Origin: an uncultured Prevotellaceae bacterium
GTDB taxonomy: Bacteria > Bacteroidota > Bacteroidia > Bacteroidales > Bacteroidaceae
Reading direction: 5' to 3'
Length of the DNA: 37,439 bases
Assembly: GCA_902767045.1 (NCBI GenBank)
Contig: CACXFT010000038.1
Span: 1 to 37,439 of the forward strand
The stretch's first letter is position 1. The number at the start of each line of letters is the position of its first letter. A program made the position numbers and the translations under genes. Below are positions 7,052 to 16,414 of the stretch, piece after piece. The notes under the pieces were generated by a model, which saw only the letters and a list, made by a program, of their open reading frames with translations, searched no databases and was not told the DNA's origin.

Positions 7052-9175
7052 ATGAAGAACTGCAAGCCTTTATTCCGTCTGCTGTTTTTATGCCTTATGC
7101 TCAGCATCACCACCACGATGTTAGCCAAGGATACGTTGAGCACACGAGTGCTCAACCAGGTGTGGCAATATGCTGCAACCATTCAAGAGACCGACACCCT
7201 GCCCCGCCGTTCTTTCAGCTACCAGCGTTTCTATCTGCATGTGAAGCACCGCAACATTCTGCTTATGGCCGTTCCCGACATGTATCCGGTGGCTCGCCGC
7301 GGTCCCAAGGAGTTTGTGGGCGAAAGTCTGAACCTCAACGAACAGACTGCCGACGGCAAGATGCATGTGCGCCGCCTGCTCGATGTGAACACCATCCGCC
7401 ACGGCAGAAGAACCTTGGAAACCACCAACCAACACCTACTGCCCACCATTTATGGCGAAACCATGGTGGCCGACTATATTCTCTCGCCCTTCTACCGTTC
7501 CAACCGCAGGTTCTATCACTACAAGGTGAGCATGAACAGCGAAGAAACCATGCGCATAGACTTTCACCCACGCGCCATCAACACGCAGCTTATCAGAGGC
7601 TGGGCAACCATCGATGCTGCCACAGGGCGAGTGATTGACATGGAATACTACGGCGACTACGACATGATTCGCTTTCACATGTATCTGCTCATGGGCTCAA
7701 GTGGCAGTGGGTCGCTCATGCCCGATTATTGCAGGCTCACGGCACGTTTCCGCTTTCTGGGAAACGACGTTCAACTGAAGACAACGGTTCATTATAACCT
7801 GCCCGCTTTTTATTTTGCCGACCGCGAGCGTAATGCCGAACAAGTGAGAAGGCTGATGAACCGCCTGCGCCCCGACCGCCTCTCGGAAGAAGAAACGCGC
7901 ACACTCTCAGCTTATTACGACAAGCTTGCACAAGATAAAGCCACCGACCAATTGAAAGAACAGCAAATGGAAGATTCACTTGCCTTGGCAGCCGACTCGC
8001 TCAACACCGAGAGGTCTCTGTTCTCGGCCAACACCTACGAGAAAATCAAAGACGAGGTGTGGGATGTGGTAAACGGCAGCCTGCTCAACAAGATTCAAAC
8101 CAATTTTGGCAACGACAACCGCGGCTCGGTCAGACTCTCGCCAATCTTCAACCCCCTTTATCTCCGATACAGCGGCAACAAAGGCGTTACCTATAAGTTT
8201 GATGCCCGAAGCAGCTATGCCTTAACCGACAACAGCAACCTCTCGGCCCGACTGAAGGCGAGCTATTCGTTCAAGCAAAAACAGTTGTACCTGCAAATTC
8301 CCCTTAGATGGAACTACAACCAGCGCAAAAACGGATTCGTGGGCATCGATTTCAGTTCGGGCGACCGTGTGTTCGACTCCAAGCTGATGAACGACGTGAT
8401 TAAAGAACAGGGCGACTCGGTAGACTGGGAACGAACCAAGATTGACTATTTCAGAGACTATCATGTGGTGCTGCACAACAACCACGACCTGACAGAGAAA
8501 TGGAGCTACGACGTGGGTCTCTCGCTTCACTATCGAAAGGCCGTGAACTCACCCGGGCTCGCCTATTCGTCGTTCGACGACTACTACCAGTCGAGTGCAC
8601 CAACTTTGAGCATTCAATATCGGCCCGGCGGATGGAACGGCCCGGCACTCACCTTCAGCTATGAGCGCAGCATCAAAGGACTGTTGCACTCCAACATGGC
8701 CTACGAACGATGGGAGTTCGACTGTTCCTACAAGCGGAAGCTGAAACGACTGCGCACCCTTTCGTTCCGTGCCGGCACGGGCTTCTATACCCAGCGCGGT
8801 GCCGAAAAGTATTTCCTCGACTACACCAATTTTCGCGAAAACAACATACCCAACGGATGGGACGACGACTGGACGGGCGAGTTTGAACTACTCAAAAGCG
8901 AATGGTATAATGCTTCGCAATATTACGAGCGCGTCAACTTCACCTACGAGTCGCCCCTGTTGGCACTGAGCCGCATTCCCTTCATCGGGCGATACGTAGA
9001 GATGGAGCGCATCTATCTGAGCGCACTCTCGGTGAAAGCCTACACCCCCTACACCGAGATTGGATTCGGACTCACCACCCGATGGCTTTCTATGGCTGCC
9101 TTCATTGCCAACAAGCGCGGCGAATTTGAAGGCTTCGGCTGCAAGTTTGAATTGGAACTCTTCCGAAAATGGTGA
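7052..9175 (+). CDS. DUF5686 family outer-membrane protein
   Basis: 707 residues from the ATG at 7052. An in-frame ATG exists at 6974, but it lies upstream of the promoter and terminator; the 7052 start gives a proper signal peptide (MKNCKPLFRLLFLCLMLSITTTMLA-KD). The N-terminal third is soluble (QRFYLHVKHRNILLMAVPDMY and later DYILSPFYRSNRRFYHYKV, typical of DUF5686), with a charged helical part around 300-350; the remainder is rich in aromatic beta strands (KFDARSSYALTDNSNLSARL, LYLQIPLRWNYNQ) and ends with IGFGLTTRWLSMAAFIANKRG...LELFRKW, a barrel terminus. No carboxypeptidase-like domain is present at the front, unlike many relatives. Likely a large surface barrel; function unknown. Confidence 0.85.
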   Translation: MKNCKPLFRLLFLCLMLSITTTMLAKDTLSTRVLNQVWQYAATIQETDTLPRRSFSYQRFYLHVKHRNILLMAVPDMYPVARRGPKEFVGESLNLNEQTADGKMHVRRLLDVNTIRHGRRTLETTNQHLLPTIYGETMVADYILSPFYRSNRRFYHYKVSMNSEETMRIDFHPRAINTQLIRGWATIDAATGRVIDMEYYGDYDMIRFHMYLLMGSSGSGSLMPDYCRLTARFRFLGNDVQLKTTVHYNLPAFYFADRERNAEQVRRLMNRLRPDRLSEEETRTLSAYYDKLAQDKATDQLKEQQMEDSLALAADSLNTERSLFSANTYEKIKDEVWDVVNGSLLNKIQTNFGNDNRGSVRLSPIFNPLYLRYSGNKGVTYKFDARSSYALTDNSNLSARLKASYSFKQKQLYLQIPLRWNYNQRKNGFVGIDFSSGDRVFDSKLMNDVIKEQGDSVDWERTKIDYFRDYHVVLHNNHDLTEKWSYDVGLSLHYRKAVNSPGLAYSSFDDYYQSSAPTLSIQYRPGGWNGPALTFSYERSIKGLLHSNMAYERWEFDCSYKRKLKRLRTLSFRAGTGFYTQRGAEKYFLDYTNFRENNIPNGWDDDWTGEFELLKSEWYNASQYYERVNFTYESPLLALSRIPFIGRYVEMERIYLSALSVKAYTPYTEIGFGLTTRWLSMAAFIANKRGEFEGFGCKFELELFRKW

Positions 9176-9185
9176 AAACATTACA

Positions 9186-9213
9186 AAACTCCTGAAACTC
9201 CTGAAAACTCCTG
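9186..9213 (+). repeat. Three tandem copies of AAACTCCTG before addA
   Basis: AAACTCCTG occurs at 9186-9194, 9195-9203 and, after one extra A, 9205-9213. The array ends 6 bases before the addA ATG at 9220, so it would form nearly all of the translation-initiation region. Confidence 0.8.
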
Positions 9214-9219
9214 AATACA

Positions 9220-12200
9220 ATGTCAAAACCCCTCACCGTCTATAAAGCAAGTGCCGGTTCGGGAAAAACATTCCGACTGGCAGTGGAATACATCAAACTG
9301 CTCATCAACAACCCACAAGCCTACCGCTCCATACTGGCCGTAACCTTCACCAACAAGGCCACAGAGGAGATGAAGAACCGAATACTCGGTCAGCTGTATG
9401 GAATATGGAAACAGCTGCCATCGTCGGAACCCTACATCAACTGCGTGACTCAGGAGATGGGGGTGGGCAGAGAACTGGCTTCGGCTCAGGCACACACGGC
9501 ACTCTCGAACCTCATACACCACTACAGCTACTTCCGCGTGGAAACCATCGATGCCTTCTTTCAGAGCGTGCTGCGCAATCTGGCACGCGAACTCGAACTC
9601 ACGTCAAACATGCGCATCGTTATCAACGACAAGCAGGTGGAACAGCAGGCCGTTGACGAACTGATTGAAAACCTGAACACCAAAAGCGAAGAACTGAACT
9701 GGATTCTCGACTACATTCGCGACAACATAGAGGAAGACAAAGGGTGGAACGTGATTCAGATGATCAAGAACTTCGGAGAAAACATCTTCAAAGACATCTA
9801 CAAGGCCGAAGGTGCAGCCGTGAACGAGAAGCTCAACGAAAAAGACTTCTTCAAAACCTTCAGCAGAAAAGTGAGGGAGATAAAGACTGAAGCCGAAAAA
9901 AAACTCAAACAGCCGGCCGAACGCTTCTTTGAAATTATCGAACACAACGGAGTGAATGTTACCGACTTCTCCAACGGCGCCTCTGGCGTGCCCTCTTATT
10001 TTCTGAAGCTGCAGGCAGGAAAATACAAAACCGACGACTTGCTGCTTACCCGTGTGATAGCGGGTATGGAGAGTGCCAACCAATGGGTGAAGAAAGCCGA
10101 CCAGAAGGCTTCGTCGCCCCTGTTGGCATTGGTTGAGAGAGAACTGCTTCCACTGCTTTTGAAATCGGAAGAAGAACGCCCCAAGTGGTTTCGCCTGTTC
10201 AAATCGGCCGACATCACCCTGCGCCACCTCAACCAGCTGCGACTGCTCAACAGTATCGACCAATATGTGAGAAACCTGAACCGCGACACCAACCGCTTTC
10301 TGCTCTCCGACACGCAAACACTCTTGCGCTCACTCATTCAAGACAGCGACACACCTTTTATATATGAGAAGATTGGCACTCAGCTGGAACACATCATGAT
10401 TGATGAGTTTCAAGACACCAGCACCGTGCAGTGGCGCAACTTCAAGATTCTGCTTAAAGAATGCCTGAGCCATTCCGGTTCTCACAACCTGATAGTGGGC
10501 GACGTGAAGCAGAGCATCTATCGATGGCGCTCGGGCGACTGGCGGTTGCTCAACGACATCGAAAGCGAGTTCACCCCAACACAGGTAGATGTGCAAAACA
10601 TGCAATTCAACCGCCGCTCGGCCGTGCGCGTCATCAACTTCAACAACGCATTCTTCCGGGCTGCAGCCTCAGCCGAATATCAGATGCTGCAACAAGAAAA
10701 CCCCAGCGAAGCCGAACAGGTGGAACGCGCCTACTGCAACCTGGAGCAAATTTCGCCGCACACCAATCAACCCGCCACCGGCTATGTGCGGGTGGAACTG
10801 CTGCCCAAGGCCAACTACCACGCCAACATGATTGAGCGGCTGGGCAACACCATCGACGAGATGCTCGCTGCCGGCATTGAACCCCACCAGATTGCCATCA
10901 TCGTGAGGTATAACTACACCATTCAGGAAATTGCCGACCATTTCATGCAAACCCGCCCCCATGTGAAAATGGTATCGGAAGAGGCGTTCAGGCTCGATTC
11001 GTCGCTGGCCGTGAACATGCTCATAGACGCCCTGCGGGTGCTCGACCACCCTGAAAACCTGCTCAACAAGGCACAGCTCGCAAAGGCTTATCAACTGCAT
11101 ATTCTCGACAGCGGCAAACAAGAAAGCGAAATGCTGCTCAAGGGCTTGGAACTCTCAACGCTGTTGCCATCTGATTTCAACGACCGCATGGAATGGCTTG
11201 TGGCACAACCGCTTACCGACCTTATTGAACAGCTTTACGCCATCTTCAACCTGAGCCGACTCGACGGCCAGAGTGCCTATGTGTGCGCCTTCTTCGACCT
11301 GGTGCACACCTTTGTAGACGAACACACACCCGACATAGAAGAGTTTCTCAACGCCTGGGACGAAACACTCCACGAAAACACCATACAAAGTGCAGGAACA
11401 GATGGCATCAGGCTCATCACCATTCACAAGAGCAAGGGACTGGAATTCAAACACGTGGTGATGCCCTTCTGCGACTGGCAAATGATCAAAGAAACGCTAA
11501 TCTGGTGCAAGCCGGCTGCAGATGCAGCCCCTTTCAACCAACTGCCGCTCATTCCCGTAGACTTCAACAAGCAACTGCAAACCAGCATCTACGAAGCCGA
11601 CTACCTGCACGAACATCTGCAAAACACCGTCGACAACCTGAACCTGCTGTATGTGGCTTTCACCAGAGCTGAATTCTCGCTGCGCGTGATGGGTAAACGC
11701 AACGACGAAAACCTGCGCTCACACATTATTCAAAAGTGCATAGACCATGTGAAAGATGCTCTGCCGGAATCCACCCTCAGCGAAACCGATGAAGAATCGA
11801 TCGTATTTGAATATGGCGAACCTTATCAGGTAGAAGCTACTGCCGATGCCGACACAGATGCAGAAAAGGAAAGCCAAGCAAAACATCAAGTGAATGTGTT
11901 CACAGAGCGCCCGCAGCAGAAACAGCTGAGGGTGGAAACCTTTCCACGCCATGCCGAATTCCGCCAAAGCAACCAAAGCCGCGACTTTGTGAGCCAACAC
12001 AGCGACGAACCCGATCAGCGGCAGGCCTACATGCAAATGGGAACCGTGCTGCACAACCTGTTCTCAACCATTCGCACCACAGATGATATTCCCACGGCCC
12101 TGCACCAACTGGAAAGCCAGGGAATACTCTACGACCGCGACATCTCGCGCGAAAAACTTACCCAACTTATTTCACAACGACTCAACAACCCACGCGTGGC

Positions 12201-12486
12201 CAACTGGTTCTCGCCCAAATGGCAACTCTTCAACGAGTGCACCATCCTGGGCATTGACCCTGAAACGGGAAAGACTTTCCAACAACGACCCGACCGGGTG
12301 ATGACCGACGATAACGAGATGATTGTTGTAGACTTCAAATTCGGCTCTCCCCGACCCGACCTGCTCGACAAATATCAAAAGCAGGTGCGCAGATACATGG
12401 CGCTGCTCTCCGACATGGGCTACCAAAACATCAGTGGGTTCCTCTGGTTTGTTTACAGCAACCGCATCGTTAGCGTTGAACCATAG
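9220..12486 (+). CDS. addA: AddA-like helicase-nuclease subunit
   Basis: 1088 residues. UvrD-family (SF1A) helicase joined to a PD-(D/E)XK nuclease; with AddB it resects double-strand breaks for RecA. Motif I KASAGSGKT at 9-17 (K16), motif Ia TFTNKATEEM at 42-51, motif II DEFQDTS at 395-401, motif III GDVKQSIYRWR at 427-437, motif V TIHKSKGLEF at 734-743, motif VI LLYVAFTRAE at 809-818. The C-terminal nuclease has RPDRV and then VVDFKFG with D1038 and K1040, followed by QVRRYM. All catalytic residues are present. Gene order addA-addB with a 33-bp gap suggests one operon. Naming it AddA rather than RecB rests on the AddB-type partner. Confidence 0.93.
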   Translation: MSKPLTVYKASAGSGKTFRLAVEYIKLLINNPQAYRSILAVTFTNKATEEMKNRILGQLYGIWKQLPSSEPYINCVTQEMGVGRELASAQAHTALSNLIHHYSYFRVETIDAFFQSVLRNLARELELTSNMRIVINDKQVEQQAVDELIENLNTKSEELNWILDYIRDNIEEDKGWNVIQMIKNFGENIFKDIYKAEGAAVNEKLNEKDFFKTFSRKVREIKTEAEKKLKQPAERFFEIIEHNGVNVTDFSNGASGVPSYFLKLQAGKYKTDDLLLTRVIAGMESANQWVKKADQKASSPLLALVERELLPLLLKSEEERPKWFRLFKSADITLRHLNQLRLLNSIDQYVRNLNRDTNRFLLSDTQTLLRSLIQDSDTPFIYEKIGTQLEHIMIDEFQDTSTVQWRNFKILLKECLSHSGSHNLIVGDVKQSIYRWRSGDWRLLNDIESEFTPTQVDVQNMQFNRRSAVRVINFNNAFFRAAASAEYQMLQQENPSEAEQVERAYCNLEQISPHTNQPATGYVRVELLPKANYHANMIERLGNTIDEMLAAGIEPHQIAIIVRYNYTIQEIADHFMQTRPHVKMVSEEAFRLDSSLAVNMLIDALRVLDHPENLLNKAQLAKAYQLHILDSGKQESEMLLKGLELSTLLPSDFNDRMEWLVAQPLTDLIEQLYAIFNLSRLDGQSAYVCAFFDLVHTFVDEHTPDIEEFLNAWDETLHENTIQSAGTDGIRLITIHKSKGLEFKHVVMPFCDWQMIKETLIWCKPAADAAPFNQLPLIPVDFNKQLQTSIYEADYLHEHLQNTVDNLNLLYVAFTRAEFSLRVMGKRNDENLRSHIIQKCIDHVKDALPESTLSETDEESIVFEYGEPYQVEATADADTDAEKESQAKHQVNVFTERPQQKQLRVETFPRHAEFRQSNQSRDFVSQHSDEPDQRQAYMQMGTVLHNLFSTIRTTDDIPTALHQLESQGILYDRDISREKLTQLISQRLNNPRVANWFSPKWQLFNECTILGIDPETGKTFQQRPDRVMTDDNEMIVVDFKFGSPRPDLLDKYQKQVRRYMALLSDMGYQNISGFLWFVYSNRIVSVEP

Positions 12487-12519
12487 TTCGCACCATCAAA
12501 AACCGAACACCTTGAAACA

Positions 12520-15426
12520 ATGAACAATACATCTTTTCTTGAAACGGTTGCAGCCGACATTCTGCAAAAACATGGAACCAATCTCAGCCGGGTGGCCATC
12601 GTGTTTCCCAACAAAAGGGCTTCGCTCTTCATGAACGACTATCTGGCTCAGCTCGCAGGACAACCCATTTGGAGTCCGGCTTACTTCACCATCAGCGACC
12701 TCTTCACACATCACTCCAACCTTATTGTGGCCGACCCCATCAAACAGGTGTGCGACCTTCACAAGGTGTTTGTTTCCATCACCGGCATAGATGAAACGCT
12801 GGATCATTTCTATGGCTGGGGACAGTTGCTGCTGAGCGATTTCGACGACATAGACAAGAACATGGCCAATGCCGACAAGGTGTTTGCCAACCTGCGCGAC
12901 TTGCACGAACTCGACGACCTTTCATACCTCACGCCCGAACAGGTGGAGCTGTTGAAAAGGTTCTTCGGCAATTTCGCCGCCGACAAGCAAACAGAACTCA
13001 AAGAACGCTTTCTGCGCCTGTGGTGCCGCTTTGCTGAAATATACCACGCCTTCAAGAACAAACTTGCTGAACAAGGACTTGCATACGAGGGCATGATGCA
13101 ACGGCAAGTGGTTGAAGACGAGAGCGTTGAGTATCTCTACGAAAAGTATATCTTCATCGGCTTCAACGTGCTGCAACAGGTGGAACAGAATCTTTTCAAG
13201 CGATTGCAAAAACAAGGGAGGGCACACTTCTATTGGGACTTCGACCACTACTACCTCAACAACCCCAACAACGAAGCCGGGCACTACATGCGCGAGAACC
13301 TGACAACCTTCGGCAACGAACTCGACAGTCACGACCCAACCATATACCGCCACCTCGACCAGGCGAAAGATATCACCTATATTTCGGCTCCCACCGAAAA
13401 CGTGCAGGCTCGCTATGTGAGTGAGTGGCTGCGCGAAAACGGGCGCATAGAAGCCGGAAGGCGAACGGCCATTGTGCTGGCCGACGAGAAACTGCTCGAC
13501 ACCGTTATTCATTGTCTGCCCCCCGAGGTGGGGTCCACCAACATCACCACCGGCTATCCGCTCTCACAGTCGCCCGTTACTGCCCTCATCGCCCTGCTCA
13601 TCAACGTGCAAACGGTGGGCCAACGGAAAGGAACCTCCCGCTTCCGCCTGAAACATGTGCTCAGGCTTTTGCGACACCCCTATGCACAGCACTTTTCGCC
13701 CCTGATGCCCGAACTGCTGCAACAGCTCACAACACATAAACGATTATATCCCACCACCACCGACCTTTCACTCGACGATGACCTGCGCACCATCTTCACA
13801 CCCTACGACGGCAGTCCCATCTCCATGGCAGCCTACCTGCTTGAGGTGCTCCGCTTGGTGGGCAAAAACTCACACAGCGTTGAAGACCCGCTCTATCAAG
13901 AAGCATTGTTCCGCATGTACACCCTCATCAACCGGCTGCATGGCCTGATGGAATGCGGCGACCTGAACGTAGACCTGGCAACCTTCGAACGACTGCTCAC
14001 ACAGCTCATCGCTTCCACATCGATACCCTTCCACGGCGAACCAGCCGAGGGCATACAAATCATGGGCGTGCTGGAAACACGAAACATCGACTTCGACCAT
14101 GTGCTGCTGCTTTCGTGCAACGAGGGGAACATGCCGCGCGGAGTGAACGATGCCTCTTTCATCCCCTATTCCGTGCGCAAAGCATACGGTCTAACCACCA
14201 TCGACCACAAAGTGGCCATCTATGCCTATTACTTTCACCGGCTTCTGCAACGCGCGCAAACGGTAACGCTTGTCTACAACAACTCAACAACGCTGAATCA
14301 CACCACCGAGATGAGCCGCTTTATGATGCAGCTGATGGTTGAAAACCCCAACCCCATCCGCAAGATTGCCCTGCACACGGGACAGTCGGCCATTCCCATG
14401 CAACGATTGCCCATCAGCAAAGACGAACGGGTGAAAGAAGTGCTCGACAGCATCACACGACTCTCACCAACGGCCATCAATCAATACCTCAGATGTCAGA
14501 AGCTGTTCTACTACAATTCGATTGCCGGACTAAAAGAACCCAACAACACCGACGACGATGATGTAGACAACCGCCAGTTTGGAAACATCTTCCACCGGGC
14601 AGCCGAACTCATCTACATCAAGTTCTCGGAACATGAGCCAACCGTCAGCAAGCATCTCATCACCAACGCACTGAAAGACCCGCGAATCATTGAAGAAGCT
14701 GTTGACAGGGCTTTCAGCGAGGAGTTCGGAGTTACCACACCCGAATCGACCACCTTCACGCCCATTTCCTACAACGGACTCCAACTCATCAACCGGGCTG
14801 TTATCATCCGGTATGTGAAACAGCTGCTGCGAATAGATGAACGCCTTGCACCCTTCACCATCCTTGGTTTGGAGAAATGGGTAGACATGCACATCAGCAT
14901 AGCGGTTGAGGGTAACAGCAAACAGATAACCGTGGGGGGTATTATTGACCGGCTCGACTGCGTCAACCTGCCCGACGGACAGCGATGCGTGAGGGTGGTA
15001 GATTACAAGACCGGGCGCAAACCCACTGTGAACCCCAAGGAGGTGGCCGACATCTTCAACCCCGCCAACATCACCCAGAAACACACCGACTATTATCTGC
15101 AAACACTGCTCTATGCCTGTGCCGAACGTTCCCACAACAGCAACCGGCAACTGCCCATAGCACCCGCTCTGCTCTTCATCCAAAATGCCAGTTCGCCCGA
15201 CTACAACCCCATTCTCATGTTCGGAACGGAGAAGAATGGCGAACGCATCAACAACATCGCTGACCATGAACAAGCTTACATGGAAGCACTGCGCAACCTG
15301 CTCGCCGAAATCTTCGACCCATCAGTTCCTTTTGCTCCCACACCCGACTCTGTCCGGTGCCAGCACTGCGCGTTTGCAAGGCTCTGCGCCCTTTGCAGCA
15401 ACCAACCAGTTGAAGAATTTGAATGA
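12520..15426 (+). CDS. addB: AddB-like nuclease subunit with iron-sulfur cysteines
   Basis: 968 residues. The N-terminus (RVAIVFPNKRASLFMNDYLAQL) is the degenerate helicase half of AddB, with no Walker A lysine in a proper P-loop. The C-terminal PD-(D/E)XK nuclease has GGIIDRLD (D810) and VVDYKTGRK (D828, K830). Four cysteines, C659 (YLRCQKLFYY) and C947, C950, C956 (RCQHCAFARLC), have the spacing C-x287-C-x2-C-x5-C expected of the AddB 4Fe-4S nuclease staple; an additional C959 follows. It probably forms a dual-nuclease complex with the upstream AddA. Confidence 0.92.
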   Translation: MNNTSFLETVAADILQKHGTNLSRVAIVFPNKRASLFMNDYLAQLAGQPIWSPAYFTISDLFTHHSNLIVADPIKQVCDLHKVFVSITGIDETLDHFYGWGQLLLSDFDDIDKNMANADKVFANLRDLHELDDLSYLTPEQVELLKRFFGNFAADKQTELKERFLRLWCRFAEIYHAFKNKLAEQGLAYEGMMQRQVVEDESVEYLYEKYIFIGFNVLQQVEQNLFKRLQKQGRAHFYWDFDHYYLNNPNNEAGHYMRENLTTFGNELDSHDPTIYRHLDQAKDITYISAPTENVQARYVSEWLRENGRIEAGRRTAIVLADEKLLDTVIHCLPPEVGSTNITTGYPLSQSPVTALIALLINVQTVGQRKGTSRFRLKHVLRLLRHPYAQHFSPLMPELLQQLTTHKRLYPTTTDLSLDDDLRTIFTPYDGSPISMAAYLLEVLRLVGKNSHSVEDPLYQEALFRMYTLINRLHGLMECGDLNVDLATFERLLTQLIASTSIPFHGEPAEGIQIMGVLETRNIDFDHVLLLSCNEGNMPRGVNDASFIPYSVRKAYGLTTIDHKVAIYAYYFHRLLQRAQTVTLVYNNSTTLNHTTEMSRFMMQLMVENPNPIRKIALHTGQSAIPMQRLPISKDERVKEVLDSITRLSPTAINQYLRCQKLFYYNSIAGLKEPNNTDDDDVDNRQFGNIFHRAAELIYIKFSEHEPTVSKHLITNALKDPRIIEEAVDRAFSEEFGVTTPESTTFTPISYNGLQLINRAVIIRYVKQLLRIDERLAPFTILGLEKWVDMHISIAVEGNSKQITVGGIIDRLDCVNLPDGQRCVRVVDYKTGRKPTVNPKEVADIFNPANITQKHTDYYLQTLLYACAERSHNSNRQLPIAPALLFIQNASSPDYNPILMFGTEKNGERINNIADHEQAYMEALRNLLAEIFDPSVPFAPTPDSVRCQHCAFARLCALCSNQPVEEFE

Positions 15427-15463
15427 AAGAAACACACCAACAGAAATTTTGTGTGACTTTCTG

Positions 15464-15494
15464 TCTGATAAACGCAACAATTTTCATACCTTTG
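15464..15494 (+). promoter_or_regulatory. Promoter of the DUF4468-porin operon
   Basis: TACCTTTG at 15487-15494 fits the -7 consensus; TCTG at 15464-15467, 19 bases upstream, is one base off the -33 TTTG. The start codon follows 31 bases after the -7 box. Confidence 0.65.
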
Positions 15495-15525
15495 TACCCG
15501 TAATTAAAATAAAAGCAATAAAAGA

Positions 15526-16182
15526 ATGAAAAAACTGTTATTTGCAATCATCGCCCTACTGCCATTCACAGCAATGGCGCAGAATGTTATCGAGAACAAC
15601 CAGCAAGCCAACAATAATGGTGAACAAAAGCAACGCGCGCTGTTCCAGCGCAGCAACACCGACAAGCGCAACCCCAAATATCTGGTCGGAGCCGTGCCCG
15701 TTGTAGATGGCAAGGTGGTATTCTCCACGTCGGTGAAGGCACCCGGCAAGTCGGCTCAACAGATTTACGATCTGGTGACGGCCGAACTTGAAAAAATGAC
15801 AAAGGAACCAAACCAGTTCAAAGACAGCAAAATGCAAGACGTGAACAAACCCGGCAAGGTGGTGGGTGCCCGATTCAAGGAATGGCTGGTGTTTCAAAAG
15901 TCACCCCTCAGCCTCGACCAGACCATTTTCAACTACACCCTCATCTGCGACTGCACCGACGGACAGCTCAACATCACCCTCTCGCATATCAGCTATGAAT
16001 ATGAAACCGACCGCACCGACACGGGAGTAGGACAAGAGATGACGGCCGAGCAATGGATTACCGATGAATATGCGCTTACACGCAACAAGCAGAAGCTGGC
16101 TCGCTATTCGGGCAAGTTCCGCAGCAAAACCATCGACCGCAAAGACTTCATCTTCAACCGATTCGCCAACCTTCTGAAATAA
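15526..16182 (+). CDS. DUF4468 domain exported protein
   Basis: 218 residues. Signal peptide MKKLLFAIIALLPFTAMA-QN (cleavage near residue 18). A short low-complexity linker rich in N and Q follows. The core from about residue 55 (VPVVDGKVVFSTSVKAPGKSAQQIYDLVTAELEKM) is the DUF4468 beta-alpha fold seen in Bacteroidota exported proteins: the mature domain sits where a precursor VDGKV-F motif and C-D-C-T-D (about 143-147) are typical. It is first in a three-gene run with a tiny membrane protein (10-bp gap) and a porin, so an envelope role is likely. No enzymatic motif is seen. Confidence 0.82.
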   Translation: MKKLLFAIIALLPFTAMAQNVIENNQQANNNGEQKQRALFQRSNTDKRNPKYLVGAVPVVDGKVVFSTSVKAPGKSAQQIYDLVTAELEKMTKEPNQFKDSKMQDVNKPGKVVGARFKEWLVFQKSPLSLDQTIFNYTLICDCTDGQLNITLSHISYEYETDRTDTGVGQEMTAEQWITDEYALTRNKQKLARYSGKFRSKTIDRKDFIFNRFANLLK

Positions 16183-16192
16183 ACAAACCCAC

Positions 16193-16414
16193 ATGGAACA
16201 AGAAGAAAACTTTCAGCCCCGCCACCGCCACACCAGAGAACAGGCAAGCCGGAAACTGCTGAAACTGCGCAACGTGCTCAACCTGATTTTTATGTTAGGA
16301 GCTGTTGTGGGAGTTTGCATTTATCTGTTTTCAAACGAAACAACGGGAATATACATCATTCTGGGTGCCATGTCTTTCAAAATTGTTGAGTGTACACTAC
16401 GCTTCTTAAATTAA
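16193..16414 (+). CDS. Small two-helix inner-membrane protein
   Basis: 73 residues. A charged N-terminus (EQEENFQPRHRHTREQASRKLLKLR) is followed by two hydrophobic segments, about 30-46 (LNLIFMLGAVVGVCIYL) and 51-68 (TGIYIILGAMSFKIVEC). The stop overlaps the next start in TAATG, so translation is coupled to the porin gene. Small proteins of this shape sit beside putative porins in related genomes as far as I recall. Function unknown. Confidence 0.72.
   Translation: MEQEENFQPRHRHTREQASRKLLKLRNVLNLIFMLGAVVGVCIYLFSNETTGIYIILGAMSFKIVECTLRFLN

Noticed and set aside
9604-10317. 237-codon open frame on the - strand
   Set aside because: Antisense shadow of addA; no domain.
14530-15273. 247-codon open frame on the - strand
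   Set aside because: Antisense shadow of the addB nuclease domain.
16390-16413. Upstream ATG extending the porin by 8 residues
   Set aside because: Start at 16414 makes a TAATG overlap with the preceding gene and a normal signal peptide.
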